64,000 nucleotides of DNA from Parafrankia sp. EUN1f (GCF_000177675.1 NZ_ADGX01000020.1:16-64015); one strand, 5' to 3'; positions 42,038 to 50,747 are shown, counted from the stretch's first letter. Notes: generated by a model not told the origin, from the sequence alone. Program-made: numbers and translations.

Positions 42038-42631
42038 TCATCGAGCGGTGACGGTGAAGGACGCGTATGTTCCGGCGGGCTCCATCTCGGGACCGCCCGG
42101 CTGCCAGGAGACGCTGAGCTCGCGGCCTTGGGTGATGGCCGCGGGCAGGGTGACCCGGAAACGGAAGTCCTGGCTGGCCTTCGCTGCCAGGACGGACACG
42201 GGCCGGGTGTTGAGGCGGTAGGTGGACCTGGTGTTCACCGCCTCCCGCGCGGCGTCGCCCAGGGAGACCATCAGGCCGTAGGGACCGGTCCGCCGGATGG
42301 CGCGAGACTCCTGGTCGTCGGCGTTCGGGTCGACGTGTGGGGTCCGGTCCTGCCAGGCGGGCAGGACGGCGGCAAGGTCGGAGGCCTGGCAGTGACGGTC
42401 CGTCGTGATGGTCCGGCGGGGGCGTGCCGCCCGGGTGAACTTGGAGTCGGCCGCCGGCTCGTCCACCCATGGAACCGTGCCGTCGGCCGCGAGGGTGGCC
42501 GGCGCGGACACCCTCGGCGGCAGCGCAGTGGCCTTCGTGTCCGGGGCGCGGCCACATCCGGCGACCAGCCCGCACGCCGTCATGACCGCCGCCATGGTGA
42601 CCGGTGCGATATGTGCCCTGATGTGCCTCAT
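42038..42631 (-). CDS. Lipoprotein of unknown function (DUF4232-like pattern)
   Basis: About 197 residues. MAAVMTACGLVAGCGRAP is a lipoprotein signal (lipobox LVAGC). The mature part (WVDEPAADSKFTRAARPRR, DRHCQASDLAAVLPAWQDRT, FRFRVTLPAAITQGRELSVS) resembles DUF4232-type secreted proteins. I prefer ATG 42631 over 42667, because the latter lies inside a 20-bp palindrome that looks like an operator. Ribosome site not obvious for either. Confidence 0.7.
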   Translation of the reverse strand: MRHIRAHIAPVTMAAVMTACGLVAGCGRAPDTKATALPPRVSAPATLAADGTVPWVDEPAADSKFTRAARPRRTITTDRHCQASDLAAVLPAWQDRTPHVDPNADDQESRAIRRTGPYGLMVSLGDAAREAVNTRSTYRLNTRPVSVLAAKASQDFRFRVTLPAAITQGRELSVSWQPGGPEMEPAGTYASFTVTAR

Positions 42632-42664
42632 ACGGTCGACTACATCCCCCACCTCCACATCGGT

Positions 42665-42684
42665 CATGAGTACACGTACTCATG
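42665..42684. promoter_or_regulatory. Palindrome upstream of the lipoprotein gene
   Basis: CATGAGTAC at 42665-42673 and GTACTCATG at 42676-42684 are exact inverted repeats with a 2-base centre. It lies 34 bases upstream of the preferred start at 42631. Confidence 0.5.
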
Positions 42685-42729
42685 AGCGCGCTTTGGCCGA
42701 GGCGGGGGCGGCCTGAAACGGTGGCGGGT

Positions 42730-43596
42730 TCAGGTACTGGCTACCAGGACGTCCTCGCCGCTTGATGGGCGGAGGCCGTCGGGCCGGCCGGTGAAGTAGC
42801 GTTCGGCGAGCGTCGCGCCCGGTATGTGGTTGACATCCTTGAAGCCCGCCTCGCGGGCCGTCGCGAGCATTTCGTCGGGTGTGTAGAAGCTGATGAACGG
42901 GGTGTTCGAGGCCTGCGCGCCTTTCCTGGACGCGTCGAGCCCGGCGCGGTCGGCGTCATCGGTGAGCAGTTCGGGCGGCAGTAGGAACGTCATCGCGACC
43001 GTCGAGCCGGGGGCGAGCCCGGCGATCTGGCGCAGGGTGGCGGCGGTGGCCTCCTTGGACAGATACATGGTCACGCCGGTCGAGGCGAAGACTGCCGGCC
43101 GCGTGGCGTCGAAGCCGGCGGCGGTCAGGTGCGCGGGCCAGTCCCCGTCCGCCTCGAGGTCGACGGGGACCAGGCGCAGCCCGTCCGGGATGCCGTAGCC
43201 CAGCTCGATCAGGCGTTGGCGCTTCCACGCCTGGGGGCCCGGCTGATCGACCTCGAACACTGTCAGGCGGGCGGTGATCTCCGGCTCGCGCTGGACGAAC
43301 GTGTCCAGACCGGCGCCGAGGATGACGTACTGGTCGACGCCCTGGGCTGCCTTCTCGGTGACGAGGTCCTGGATGAGACGCGCGCGGGCCACGATCGACG
43401 CCCGGAATCCGCTGGTGGCCTGCGGGCTCATGTCCGGCCGGGCGCGCCAGTCGCCGTCGGGGGCGGCCAGGCGCAGGCCGATCTCGTCGGCGAGGACGTG
43501 CGGCGGCGGGTCGACCTGGACGTGCATCGCCCGCCAGAGGGCGACGCGAACGGCGGTGCTCTCCGGCGCGGTGCTCCGCGGGTCAGTGCCTGTCAT
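42730..43596 (-). CDS. SAM-dependent methyltransferase, TIGR00027/leucine-carboxyl-methyltransferase-like
   Basis: A 288-residue protein. STAVRVALWRAMHVQVDPPP, SIVARARLIQDLVTEKAAQG and QYVILGAGLDTFVQREPE, followed by VFEVDQPGPQAWKRQRL, are diagnostic of the TIGR00027 (LCM-like) methyltransferases frequent in actinomycetes. It starts four bases after the VOC gene stop, as the third gene of a leftward operon. Substrate unknown. Confidence 0.9.
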   Translation of the reverse strand: MTGTDPRSTAPESTAVRVALWRAMHVQVDPPPHVLADEIGLRLAAPDGDWRARPDMSPQATSGFRASIVARARLIQDLVTEKAAQGVDQYVILGAGLDTFVQREPEITARLTVFEVDQPGPQAWKRQRLIELGYGIPDGLRLVPVDLEADGDWPAHLTAAGFDATRPAVFASTGVTMYLSKEATAATLRQIAGLAPGSTVAMTFLLPPELLTDDADRAGLDASRKGAQASNTPFISFYTPDEMLATAREAGFKDVNHIPGATLAERYFTGRPDGLRPSSGEDVLVAST

Positions 43597-43600
43597 GAGT

Positions 43601-43960
43601 TCACGTCCCCAGACCCGCTCGGCCGGGGGCCTGGAGACTCCAGAGACGCCCGTCGGGATCACGGACAGTCATCTCCCTGGTGCCCCAGTGGGTGTCCTCG
43701 AACGGGGTGACGACGTCAACCGCGGGGTCGGGCTGGAAGGTGTCCGCGTCAGGCACCTTCAGTACGATGCGCGGCGCCTGGAGTTCCCGGGACTCGGGCA
43801 TCTCCGCGATGAAGACGTAGGGGCCGTCGCCGTTGCGAAGCTGGCCGGAGTTGTGACCGGTGTCGAACTCCAGCTTGAAACCCAGCGCCTGGAAGAACCC
43901 TGCCGCCCTGCCCCAGTTGTGGGTCTCCAGGAACACGGCTTCGATTCCTTCGGTCGTCAT
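43601..43960 (-). CDS. VOC/glyoxalase-family protein
   Basis: A 119-residue protein with the paired beta-alpha-beta-beta-beta fold of the VOC superfamily: IEAVFLETHNWGRAAGFFQA and LGFKLEFDTGHNSGQLRNGD, then EMTVRDPDGRLWSLQAPGR. His/Glu metal positions are only partly recognisable. It begins two bases after the CopG stop and ends four bases before the methyltransferase start, so all three genes are cotranscribed. Confidence 0.87.
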   Translation of the reverse strand: MTTEGIEAVFLETHNWGRAAGFFQALGFKLEFDTGHNSGQLRNGDGPYVFIAEMPESRELQAPRIVLKVPDADTFQPDPAVDVVTPFEDTHWGTREMTVRDPDGRLWSLQAPGRAGLGT

Positions 43961-43961
43961 G

Positions 43962-44144
43962 TCAGGTCTCCGTTTCTGACGGTCGCTGCCCGCGGGCGTC
44001 GTCAAGGTAGGCGCGCAGTGCCTCGGCGACGAGCGCCGAGAGGGACAGCCCCGACTCGATGGCATGGTGTTTGACCTGCTTGATCAGCCCGATCGGCAGG
44101 TACACGTTGAACTGCTTGACGTCCTCGTCGCCCACGGTCGCCAC
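43962..44144 (-). CDS. CopG-type ribbon-helix-helix protein
   Basis: A 60-residue protein. [20 protein letters not shown] and [20 protein letters not shown] form a ribbon-helix-helix. It leads a three-gene operon with a VOC protein and a methyltransferase and is preceded by palindromes, so it is probably an autorepressor rather than an antitoxin. GTG 44144 lies six bases from TAGCAT. Confidence 0.85.
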   Translation of the reverse strand: MATVGDEDVKQFNVYLPIGLIKQVKHHAIESGLSLSALVAEALRAYLDDARGQRPSETET

Positions 44145-44166
44145 TCTAGCATGCTAGCAATCTAGC
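44145..44166 (-). promoter_or_regulatory. Leaderless promoter covered by CTAG palindromes
   Basis: CTAGCATGCTAG at 44146-44157 is a perfect 12-bp palindrome that contains the -10 box (TAGCAT, minus strand, 44151-44156) six bases from GTG 44144. GCTAG/CTAGC at 44153-44166 forms a second inverted repeat. Likely CopG operator. Confidence 0.6.
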
Positions 44167-44326
44167 AGCAAGTCCGATGATCCCAGGGTCCCCATCCCGA
44201 CTCGACGCTGCCGAGCCGTCGGCGTCGTGGCGGGGCGCCGGCCGATCCGAGTGGCGGGTCCGCGATTCGCCATCCTGCGGCCCGCGGCCCGCGGGCAATC
44301 CGCAGGCGGGTGGAAGGTGGCGTCCG

Positions 44327-44732
44327 CCAGTGACAACCACTGAAAGCGAGAACCGCAGGTCAGAAGGATGCCGACTGGGCAGGCCCGTCGGGTCGCCCTT
44401 GCCCTCTCGCAAGAACCTGCCCGCCGCACGGCGGCCCACCGGTGATCCCACGCCGCCGTGCGGCGCCAACAATCACGCCAATAGGTGCAAACGGGGCGCG
44501 GAGTCGCTTGATGCTCCGCAAGAAGTGAGGATTTCAGTTGTTCTTGCAGCCAGGATCCTCACTTCTTGCTCAGAAGCAGCGGCGGCAGTGGCGGCAGTGG
44601 AGGCCCGAAGCTCGGGATTCTGCGACGGGCTCTGGGGCGACGAAAGTCGTCGACTCTTCGAGTCGCGGCATGGTGCCGAACTGGATAGGCCCAGGTCGGA
44701 GGACTTCGCTTTGGCGCGAAGCAGATGAAGGC
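44327..44732. repeat. Dispersed repeat copy B, split by about 320 bp
   Basis: Blocks 44327-44363 and 44683-44732 match 36075-36111 and 36126-36174. In copy A the blocks are 14 bases apart; here about 320 bases separate them, and that insert holds the 44518 palindromic element. ATGCCGACTGG near 44368 and GTGCCGAACTGG near 44673 flank the insert and could be a duplicated target. Confidence 0.6.
44518..44569. repeat. Palindromic element with 15-bp perfect arms
   Basis: GCAAGAAGTGAGGAT at 44518-44532 and its exact complement at 44555-44569 flank 22 bases. The outer bases resemble the element at 62164-62215 (GCAAGA outer arm, then (A/G)AGG(G/A)T), so they may be members of one palindromic repeat family. 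Confidence 0.65.
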
Positions 44733-45013
44733 GGATGGAAAAAGGGGCACGCCGTCTGGCGAGGGGTAGACCCGGCGCGGTCGGGTGGGCAGACGGGATC
44801 CACGCCGCCGGGTTGGCTCGGCAGCCACTAGCGTCGATGCTCCGATGGATTTCGGAAATCGGCAATATTCTCTGCACCTGACTCCAGGGATCCGAAACAG
44901 AGGGATGATTCCGGCCGCGGTGCGTCGGTCGGGTCGCGCCGCGGCTTCGTTGGCATCCGAGCCGTGGCGCGTGCTCGGCCGGCGTCGGCGATGACGACGG
45001 CAGGGTCACACTC

Positions 45014-45805
45014 CTAAACGTCGAAGTCGGTGTATACCGGCGCGTGATCACTCCAGCGCTGGTCATATGCCGGCGCCCGGTCGACGGCGGCGGACAGGAG
45101 CCGTTCGGCTAGTTGGCCGGTGGAGATCAGATAGTCGATGCGCCAGCCGGCGTCGGTATCGTATGCCCGACCTCGCCACGACCACCACGTATATGGGCCG
45201 GGCTGCTCTCCCGCGAAGTTCCGCACGAGGTCCACGAAACCGTCATCGGTGAACAGCTGGTCGAGCCAGGCCCGTTCCTGGGGAAGGAATCCGGCCTTCT
45301 TCAGATTGCCCTTCCAGTTCTTCAGGTCGATCTCGCGGTGGCATATGTTGAGGTCACCGCACACCAGCACGTGCCGACCGTCCGCGGCCAGCTTCGCCAT
45401 GCGTTCCCGGATCGCGGCGAGGAAACGGTACTTCTCCTCCTGCAGGGGCGTGTCGGCCTCGCCGGTGTGCACGTACACGGACACCACCGTCAGCAGCCCG
45501 GGATCGCCGTCCAGCGAGAAGTCCGCCTCCACCCATCGGCCACTGCCGGTGAAGTCGCCGAGCCCCAGCCGGACGTCCACCGGCGCCGCCCGGGACAGGA
45601 CCGCGACCCCGGCCCGGCCTTTCGCCGCCGACGCCTCGTGGACGATGTGCCAGCCCGGCCCGACCGCGTCCGCCAGGATCGCGTCGTCGGCGCGCACCTC
45701 CTGCACGCACAGGATGTCCGGGCGCCGGTCCTCCAGCCACGTGCCCATTCCCCGCCGCCTGGCCGCGCGAATGCCGTTCACATTGACCGTCGCCACTCTG
45801 AGCAC
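45014..45805 (-). CDS. xthA: Exodeoxyribonuclease III (AP endonuclease)
   Basis: A 263-residue DNase of the EEP superfamily. LRVATVNVNGIRAARRRGMG, ILCVQEVRADD (catalytic Glu), VSVYVHTGEADTP, LVCGDLNICHREIDLKNWKG (Asp/Asn) and WSDHAPVYTDFDV (Asp-His) give all catalytic motifs. It cleaves abasic sites and removes 3' blocks in base-excision repair. Full length. Upstream of the gene at 45806-45858 is a short intergenic region. Confidence 0.95.
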   Translation of the reverse strand: MLRVATVNVNGIRAARRRGMGTWLEDRRPDILCVQEVRADDAILADAVGPGWHIVHEASAAKGRAGVAVLSRAAPVDVRLGLGDFTGSGRWVEADFSLDGDPGLLTVVSVYVHTGEADTPLQEEKYRFLAAIRERMAKLAADGRHVLVCGDLNICHREIDLKNWKGNLKKAGFLPQERAWLDQLFTDDGFVDLVRNFAGEQPGPYTWWSWRGRAYDTDAGWRIDYLISTGQLAERLLSAAVDRAPAYDQRWSDHAPVYTDFDV

Positions 45806-45858
45806 CGCGCCCCGGCCTCCTCATCAGCACCTTTCCACCATGGAAGCAGGGCGGGCGG

Positions 45859-46590
45859 TCAGTCCGGGTGGCGGGGTGGGTTGGCCGAGGGCCGGACGAG
45901 GCCGATCTCGTAGGCGAAGACGACGGCCTGCACCCGGTCGCGAAGCTCGAGTTTGCCGAGGATGCGGCCGACGTGGGTTTTCACGGTTCCTTCGGCGAGG
46001 ACGAGCCGGGTGGCGATCTCCGCGTTCGACAGGCCGGCCGCGACCTCACCGAGGACGTCGCGCTCGCGGTCGGTGAGCCGAGCGAGCCTGTCAGCTCCGT
46101 CCCGGCCGGGTCCTGCCCCGAACGGGCGGTGACCGGCACCGGATCCGCTGTCGTCCAGGTCGGGCAGGCGGTGCGCGAAACCGTCGAGCAGCCGCCGGGT
46201 GGTGCTCGGCGCGACGACGGCGTCCCCGGCCGCGACAGTGCGGATGCCGGCGAGCAGGTCGTCCGGCGGGACGTCCTTGAGCAGGAATCCGCTGGCACCG
46301 GCCCGCAACCCGGCGAACGCGTATCGGTCGAGGTCGAACGTGGTCAGGATGAGCACCTTCGAGGCGCCGCCGGAGGCGACGATCCGCCGGGTCGCCTCGA
46401 TCCCGTCGACACCCGGCATCCGCACGTCCATCAGGACGACGTCCGGGGCCAGCTCGGCGGTGAGCCGGACGGCGGTGCCACCGTCCCCGGCTTCGCCGAC
46501 CACTCTGAGGTCCGGCTGCGAGTCCAGCACCATGCGGAAGCCCATCCGCAGCAGTGGCTGGTCGTCGACCAGGAGCACGGTCGTCGTCAA
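45859..46590 (-). CDS. NarL/LuxR-family response regulator
   Basis: A 243-residue protein. TTVLLVDDQPLLRMGFRMVL gives the acidic pocket (DD), VVLMDVRMPGVDG the phosphorylated Asp (about residue 54), and LTDRERDVLGEVAAGLSNAE with TRLVLAEGTVKTHVGRILGK the LuxR HTH. The linker between them is Gly/Asp-rich. The start overlaps the kinase stop by four bases. Likely regulates the adjacent ABC transporter. Confidence 0.94.
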   Translation of the reverse strand: MTTTVLLVDDQPLLRMGFRMVLDSQPDLRVVGEAGDGGTAVRLTAELAPDVVLMDVRMPGVDGIEATRRIVASGGASKVLILTTFDLDRYAFAGLRAGASGFLLKDVPPDDLLAGIRTVAAGDAVVAPSTTRRLLDGFAHRLPDLDDSGSGAGHRPFGAGPGRDGADRLARLTDRERDVLGEVAAGLSNAEIATRLVLAEGTVKTHVGRILGKLELRDRVQAVVFAYEIGLVRPSANPPRHPD

Positions 46591-48074
46591 GATTTCCCCG
46601 CCTCCAGCGTTTCCCGCGCCGTGCCCGGATCAGGATGGTGCGGGCTGGAGCTGTCCGCGGCTCTGATCCGAGCGGTGACCCGCCATCCGTCGTGTCGTCC
46701 GGTGACCGGCCCCGCGGTCAGTGTCCCGCCATGCAGAGCGGCGCGTTCCCGCATGCCCTGAACTCCGCGTCCGCCGGTCGGCGCCGGACCGGTGGCCGGC
46801 ACCCCGCGGCCGTCGTCCACGATCTCGACGTCCACACCGACGGCGTCGTAACGCAGCAGAATCCGTGCCCGCGTGCCGGGCCCGCTGTGCTTGAGAACAT
46901 TGGTGAGCGACTCCTGGACGATGCGGAACACGGTGAGCTCCGCATCGGCGGTGAGCGTTCGGCGCCTTCCAGAACTGGTCAGTCGCACCGTCAGCCCAGC
47001 CTGCCGGATCTGGTCGATCAGGTCGTCGAGGTCGCCGATTCCCGGTTGCGGAGCGGTCTCGGCGGGGCCGCTCGGATCGGCGATGGCGGTCGCGATCGCG
47101 GCCAGGTCTGCGATGCCGGCCGTGTGCCCGGCTCCCGCTCTTACCCCTGCTCCCGCTCTTACCCCGGTTCCCGCCCCTACCCCGGCCGCGGAGGCCGCGG
47201 ACGCCGCGGAGGGCGGCGGTTCGATCTCGGTCCGCTCGTCGCGCAGGACGCCGAGCAGTCCGCGCATCTGCGCAAGCGCCTCACGGCCGGTGGCCGAGAC
47301 CTGCTCGACCGCCCGCGTCGCACGCGCCGTCCCCTCGTCGACGTTCGTGGCTGGGCCCGCGGCTGTACGCGACGGTGCCGGGCCGCGCAGGGCGAAGGTG
47401 GCCCCGTCCGCCAGCGCGATCATGACGGAGAGGTTGTGCGCCACGATGTCGTGCATCTCGCGGGCGATCCTGGCCCGTTCCCGGGCCGCGGCGAGTCTGG
47501 CCTGCTGGTCCCGCTCCCGTTCCAGCCTGGCCGCGCGGTCAGCAAGGGCGGTGAGGTAGGCCCGCCGGGTGTTCATGTTCACGCCGAGCACGCCGGCGGT
47601 GATCCCGAGCGCGCCGAGGAAGACCGCGGCAGCGACCCGGTCGTAGAAGCGGGCGCCGGGCAGGCCGACGCAGAACCAGACGACCAGCGCGGTGAGGGCC
47701 GCGGCCGCGGCTGCCGCCATCCGCCGCGGCCGCCGCGCGGCGACCGTGTAGAACGCGATCAGCAGCGACATGGTGCCGAAGCTCTGAACCCACAGCAGGA
47801 GCTGGAGGGCCGCGGCTGCCGCGCAGGCCGCGAAGACCGCGATCGGATGGCGCCGCCGGAGGCACAGCGGCGCGACCGACGCGACGGTGAGCAGCAGAGC
47901 CCCGACAGACGGACCCGTCAGATCGACAGTGGGCGGCAGCGCGACGAGACCCAGCATCGCGGCCAGGGCGGAGTCGACGAGTACCGGATGGGCCCGCAGA
48001 GCCCGGCCCAGCCGCCCGTGCCGCATCCGTCCGAAGACCACACCGGGGACATCCGGCGGCTCCGCCGTGCTCAT
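46587..48074 (-). CDS. DesK/NarX-type histidine kinase (HisKA_3)
   Basis: About 495 residues with five to six N-terminal membrane segments and a HisKA_3 box EMHDIVAHNLSVMIALADGA (phospho-His). The HATPase domain ends with VEIVDDGRGVPATG and GGRGVQGMRERAALHGG (G boxes). A Gly/Ala/Arg-rich insert (VGAGTGVRAGAG repeats) lies between dimerisation and ATPase domains. I chose ATG 48074 behind AGGAGGATGAGCGGC. Pairs with the response regulator. Confidence 0.9.
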   Translation of the reverse strand: MSTAEPPDVPGVVFGRMRHGRLGRALRAHPVLVDSALAAMLGLVALPPTVDLTGPSVGALLLTVASVAPLCLRRRHPIAVFAACAAAAALQLLLWVQSFGTMSLLIAFYTVAARRPRRMAAAAAAALTALVVWFCVGLPGARFYDRVAAAVFLGALGITAGVLGVNMNTRRAYLTALADRAARLERERDQQARLAAARERARIAREMHDIVAHNLSVMIALADGATFALRGPAPSRTAAGPATNVDEGTARATRAVEQVSATGREALAQMRGLLGVLRDERTEIEPPPSAASAASAAGVGAGTGVRAGAGVRAGAGHTAGIADLAAIATAIADPSGPAETAPQPGIGDLDDLIDQIRQAGLTVRLTSSGRRRTLTADAELTVFRIVQESLTNVLKHSGPGTRARILLRYDAVGVDVEIVDDGRGVPATGPAPTGGRGVQGMRERAALHGGTLTAGPVTGRHDGWRVTARIRAADSSSPHHPDPGTARETLEAGKS

Positions 48075-48190
48075 GCCGCTCATCCTCCTCTCGCCCACAG
48101 CCTCGCCGCCCACCGCTGGCTCGCCGACCGCCGACGCCGACGCCGACCGCCGACCGCTGACCCCGCGGGCGTGTTCGGAGGTGGCCGTGC

Positions 48191-49132
48191 TCAGACGTCC
48201 CGGCGGGCCAGGACGATGGCGGCGGCGACCAGCGTCACCACCAGGTAGACGGTCATCATCACCGCGGCGGTGCCGGGGGAGAACGAGTTGCCGGAGCCCT
48301 GGGTGGAGATGAGGACCTCGCCGATCGAGGCGGGCAGATACCGGTTGATCGACTGCATGCTCGCGGGCAGCAGGCCCACCACCATCGGCAGCCCGAGCAG
48401 GACGGCGAGCAGCGCCGACACGGCACCGGCGGTGCTGCGCAGCAGTGCGCCGATGGCGAGGCCGAGCAGCCCCACCGCGGTCAGGAAGAACGCGCAGCCG
48501 AGGATCGCCCGCGCCGCGCCCGGCGAGCCGATCGAGACGCTGAGATCATCGCCGGCGAGGATCGCCTGGCCGACGGTGAACGAGAGCAGACCCGTGACCA
48601 GCGTCAGGGCGAACGCGACACCGGCGAACACGACGGCCTTGGCCCAGAGCACCGGTAGCCGTCGGGGAACCAGGGTCAGCGTCGCGCGGATCATTCCGGT
48701 GGTGTACTCGCCCGTGATCATCAGTACGCCGAGGACGCCGATCGTGATCTGCGCCAGCAGCGCGCCGCCGAGGCTGGGGGCGGTCGCGTCGAAGTCGGCG
48801 TACTCCGGGTCGAGGGTGGTCCCGTCGTCGGCGGCCATCGCGCAGAGCAGGACCGCGAGGCCGATCATCGCGGCAACGGTGAGGGCCAGGGTCCACCAGG
48901 TGGACCGCAACGACCGGAACTTCGTCCACTCGGATCGGACCAGGCCGAGGAAGACGACGTCACCCGCCGGGCCCGCGGCGTTCACCGCTCCGGTCGCGCT
49001 GGCGGTGCCGGTCCCGTTCGTGCCGGTCCCGTTCGCCGAACCGGTCGCGTTCGCCGGGTCTGCGACGTCCCTGCCGTTGGCGGGGGCCGTGATCGTCCGA
49101 CCGTCCCGGGGATCTGTGAACTGGGTGCTCAT
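48191..49132 (-). CDS. ABC transporter permease (ABC-2 type)
   Basis: A 313-residue membrane protein. After a disordered Thr/Gly/Asn-rich start (about 55 residues) come LVRSEWTKFRSLRSTWWTLA, ITGEYTTGMIRATLTLVPRR and repeated hydrophobic helices, about six spans. This is the permease of a BcrA-type ABC exporter. Its start overlaps the ATPase stop by four bases. Probably exports or senses an antimicrobial with the adjacent two-component system. Confidence 0.92.
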   Translation of the reverse strand: MSTQFTDPRDGRTITAPANGRDVADPANATGSANGTGTNGTGTASATGAVNAAGPAGDVVFLGLVRSEWTKFRSLRSTWWTLALTVAAMIGLAVLLCAMAADDGTTLDPEYADFDATAPSLGGALLAQITIGVLGVLMITGEYTTGMIRATLTLVPRRLPVLWAKAVVFAGVAFALTLVTGLLSFTVGQAILAGDDLSVSIGSPGAARAILGCAFFLTAVGLLGLAIGALLRSTAGAVSALLAVLLGLPMVVGLLPASMQSINRYLPASIGEVLISTQGSGNSFSPGTAAVMMTVYLVVTLVAAAIVLARRDV

Positions 49133-50169
49133 CGGTTCGCTCCGATACCGGCCGGTGCCGCGTTCGTGAACTCGACGGCGTCGCGGGTGATGTTCATGAA
49201 CGCGTCCTCGAGGGAGACGAGGCGGGGGGTGAGCTCGTGCAGGGCGATCCCGCCGGCGCGGGCCAGCTCGCCGATCCGGGCGCTGGCCAGGCCCGCGACC
49301 TCGATCGTCTCGGCGGTCCCGATCGCCGCGGACACCTGATCCGGCGTCGGGCCGGACCGGTGGGCGGGTTGGTGGGCGGGCTGGTGGCCCGGGGGGTCGG
49401 CGGGCAGCCGGGTGGTTGCCGGGTCGGGCGTCGCGGTGACCGTCGCGCCTTCCCGGACCAGAATCTCGGCGAGTGCCGCGGCGTGCGGCGAACGGACGTG
49501 CACCCGGTTCCCGGAGGCGGCACGGACGAAGTCGGCGACCGACGTCTCCTGGATCAGCCGGCCCCGCCCGATCACGATCAGCTCGGTGGCGGTCAGCGCC
49601 ATCTCGCTCATCAGATGCGACGAGACGAGCACGGCGCGATCCTGCGCGGCGAACCCGCGCAGCAGGTCGCGGATCCAGCGGATGCCCTCCGGGTCCAGCC
49701 CGTTCACCGGCTCGTCGAGGATCAGCGTCGACGGGTCGCCGAGCAGGGCGGAGGCGATGCCGAGCCGCTGGCCCATCCCCAGGGAGAAGCCGCCGGCCCG
49801 TTTGTGGGCGACGTCGCGCAGTCCCACCAGTTCGATCACCTCGTCGATCCGCCGCCGGGCGACGCCGTGCGTCTGGGCCAGTGCAAGCAGGTGGTTGGCG
49901 GCGCTGCGCCCGGTGTGGATCGCCCGCGCCTCCAACAGGGCCCCGACGTGGCGCATCGGTGCGGCCAGCTCACGGTAGGGCCGGCCGTCGATGAGCGCGG
50001 TGCCGCCGGTTGGCCGGTCCAGGCCCAGGATCATCCGCATGGTGGTTGACTTGCCGGCACCGTTCGGCCCGAGGAAGCCGGTGACAACCCCCGGCCTGAC
50101 GGTGAAGGAGAGATCCTCGACCGCGACCTTCTCCCCGTAGCGTTTGGTGAGCCCACGCGCCTCGATCAT
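49129..50169 (-). CDS. ABC transporter ATPase (BcrA/multidrug type)
   Basis: A 346-residue ATPase. [20 protein letters not shown] is Walker A, SLGMGQRLGIASALLGDPST the signature (LGMGQ) and LILDEPVNGLDPEGI Walker B; a switch His follows at VLVSSHLM. The C-terminal extension, with a repeat-like HQPAHQPAHRSG, may contact the permease. First gene of a leftward operon (ATPase, permease, then kinase and regulator after a 117-base gap). Confidence 0.93.
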   Translation of the reverse strand: MIEARGLTKRYGEKVAVEDLSFTVRPGVVTGFLGPNGAGKSTTMRMILGLDRPTGGTALIDGRPYRELAAPMRHVGALLEARAIHTGRSAANHLLALAQTHGVARRRIDEVIELVGLRDVAHKRAGGFSLGMGQRLGIASALLGDPSTLILDEPVNGLDPEGIRWIRDLLRGFAAQDRAVLVSSHLMSEMALTATELIVIGRGRLIQETSVADFVRAASGNRVHVRSPHAAALAEILVREGATVTATPDPATTRLPADPPGHQPAHQPAHRSGPTPDQVSAAIGTAETIEVAGLASARIGELARAGGIALHELTPRLVSLEDAFMNITRDAVEFTNAAPAGIGANR

Positions 50170-50284
50170 GTGTACCCCGCGTCCGTCGTCGACGTCCGGC
50201 CGGCGGCCGGCTGACGTCCCAGAACGCTAGGGATCTTCGAGGGCCCCGCCGACCACCGCGAGACCGATCTTCGGCGACCGCCGC

Positions 50285-50323
50285 GTACCTCTCAGGTCCC
50301 GGCTGCTACGCCCTGAGAGGTAC
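50285..50323. promoter_or_regulatory. 12-bp inverted repeat between two leftward genes
   Basis: GTACCTCTCAGG at 50285-50296 and its exact complement at 50312-50323 enclose 15 bases. It may be a terminator for the gene at 50370 or an operator for the ABC operon that starts at 50169. Confidence 0.55.
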
Positions 50324-50369
50324 ACCGCCCGCGCCTGACGCGCCGCATCGCCACCAGGGTGCGTGATGG

Positions 50370-50747
50370 TCAGGTGGAGACGTCGGCGGTGTGATTCCAG
50401 GAGACGTCGACGTGCGTGTAGGCGGGGTTGAAGGTCAGGAGAATCCTCACCCAGCGCCAGACCGCGGTGTTGTAGACGTACCCGGTCTCCTCGGAATAGG
50501 ACACGTCGACGGTGCGGTCGGGGTGGAGGCTGATTCTGGCGCTGTCGGGCCAGGCGGTGTCGGGGAGCCAGTCGACCGCGCGCGGCGGCTCGGTTTGCCG
50601 AGTGCTGGTCGAGATATTGCCGATGATGGTCTCGGTCCTGGTGAGCGTCATCGGCACCGGGGCGCCGTCGACGAGGATACGGTAGCCGCCCGCCTGATCT
50701 CTTTGTTCGGTCGTCACCCGATAGCCGTCGACGACTATTTCTGCCAT
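50370..50747 (-). CDS. Hypothetical protein
   Basis: A 125-residue protein without signal peptide. EIVVDGYRVTTEQRDQAGGY, MTLTRTETIIGNIST and HPDRTVDVSYSEETGYVYNT look like real strands, and the Trp-rich part (WRWVRILLTFNPAYTHVDVSW) argues against a shadow frame. I do not recognise the family. ATG 50747 is placed six bases from TATTCT, consistent with a leaderless message. Confidence 0.65.
   Translation of the reverse strand: MAEIVVDGYRVTTEQRDQAGGYRILVDGAPVPMTLTRTETIIGNISTSTRQTEPPRAVDWLPDTAWPDSARISLHPDRTVDVSYSEETGYVYNTAVWRWVRILLTFNPAYTHVDVSWNHTADVST

Larger units (their letters stand above)
44167..45013. other. Long gene-free gap carrying repeats
   Basis: No gene seen on either strand. It contains dispersed repeat copy B (44327-44363 and 44683-44732) and a palindromic element (44518-44569). 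From 44820 to 44920 the sequence is AT-richer with no recognised motif. Confidence 0.5.

Noticed and set aside
41100-42683. 527-codon minus-strand frame
   Set aside because: Overlaps two lipoprotein genes that have proper signals and families; the long frame shows no family.
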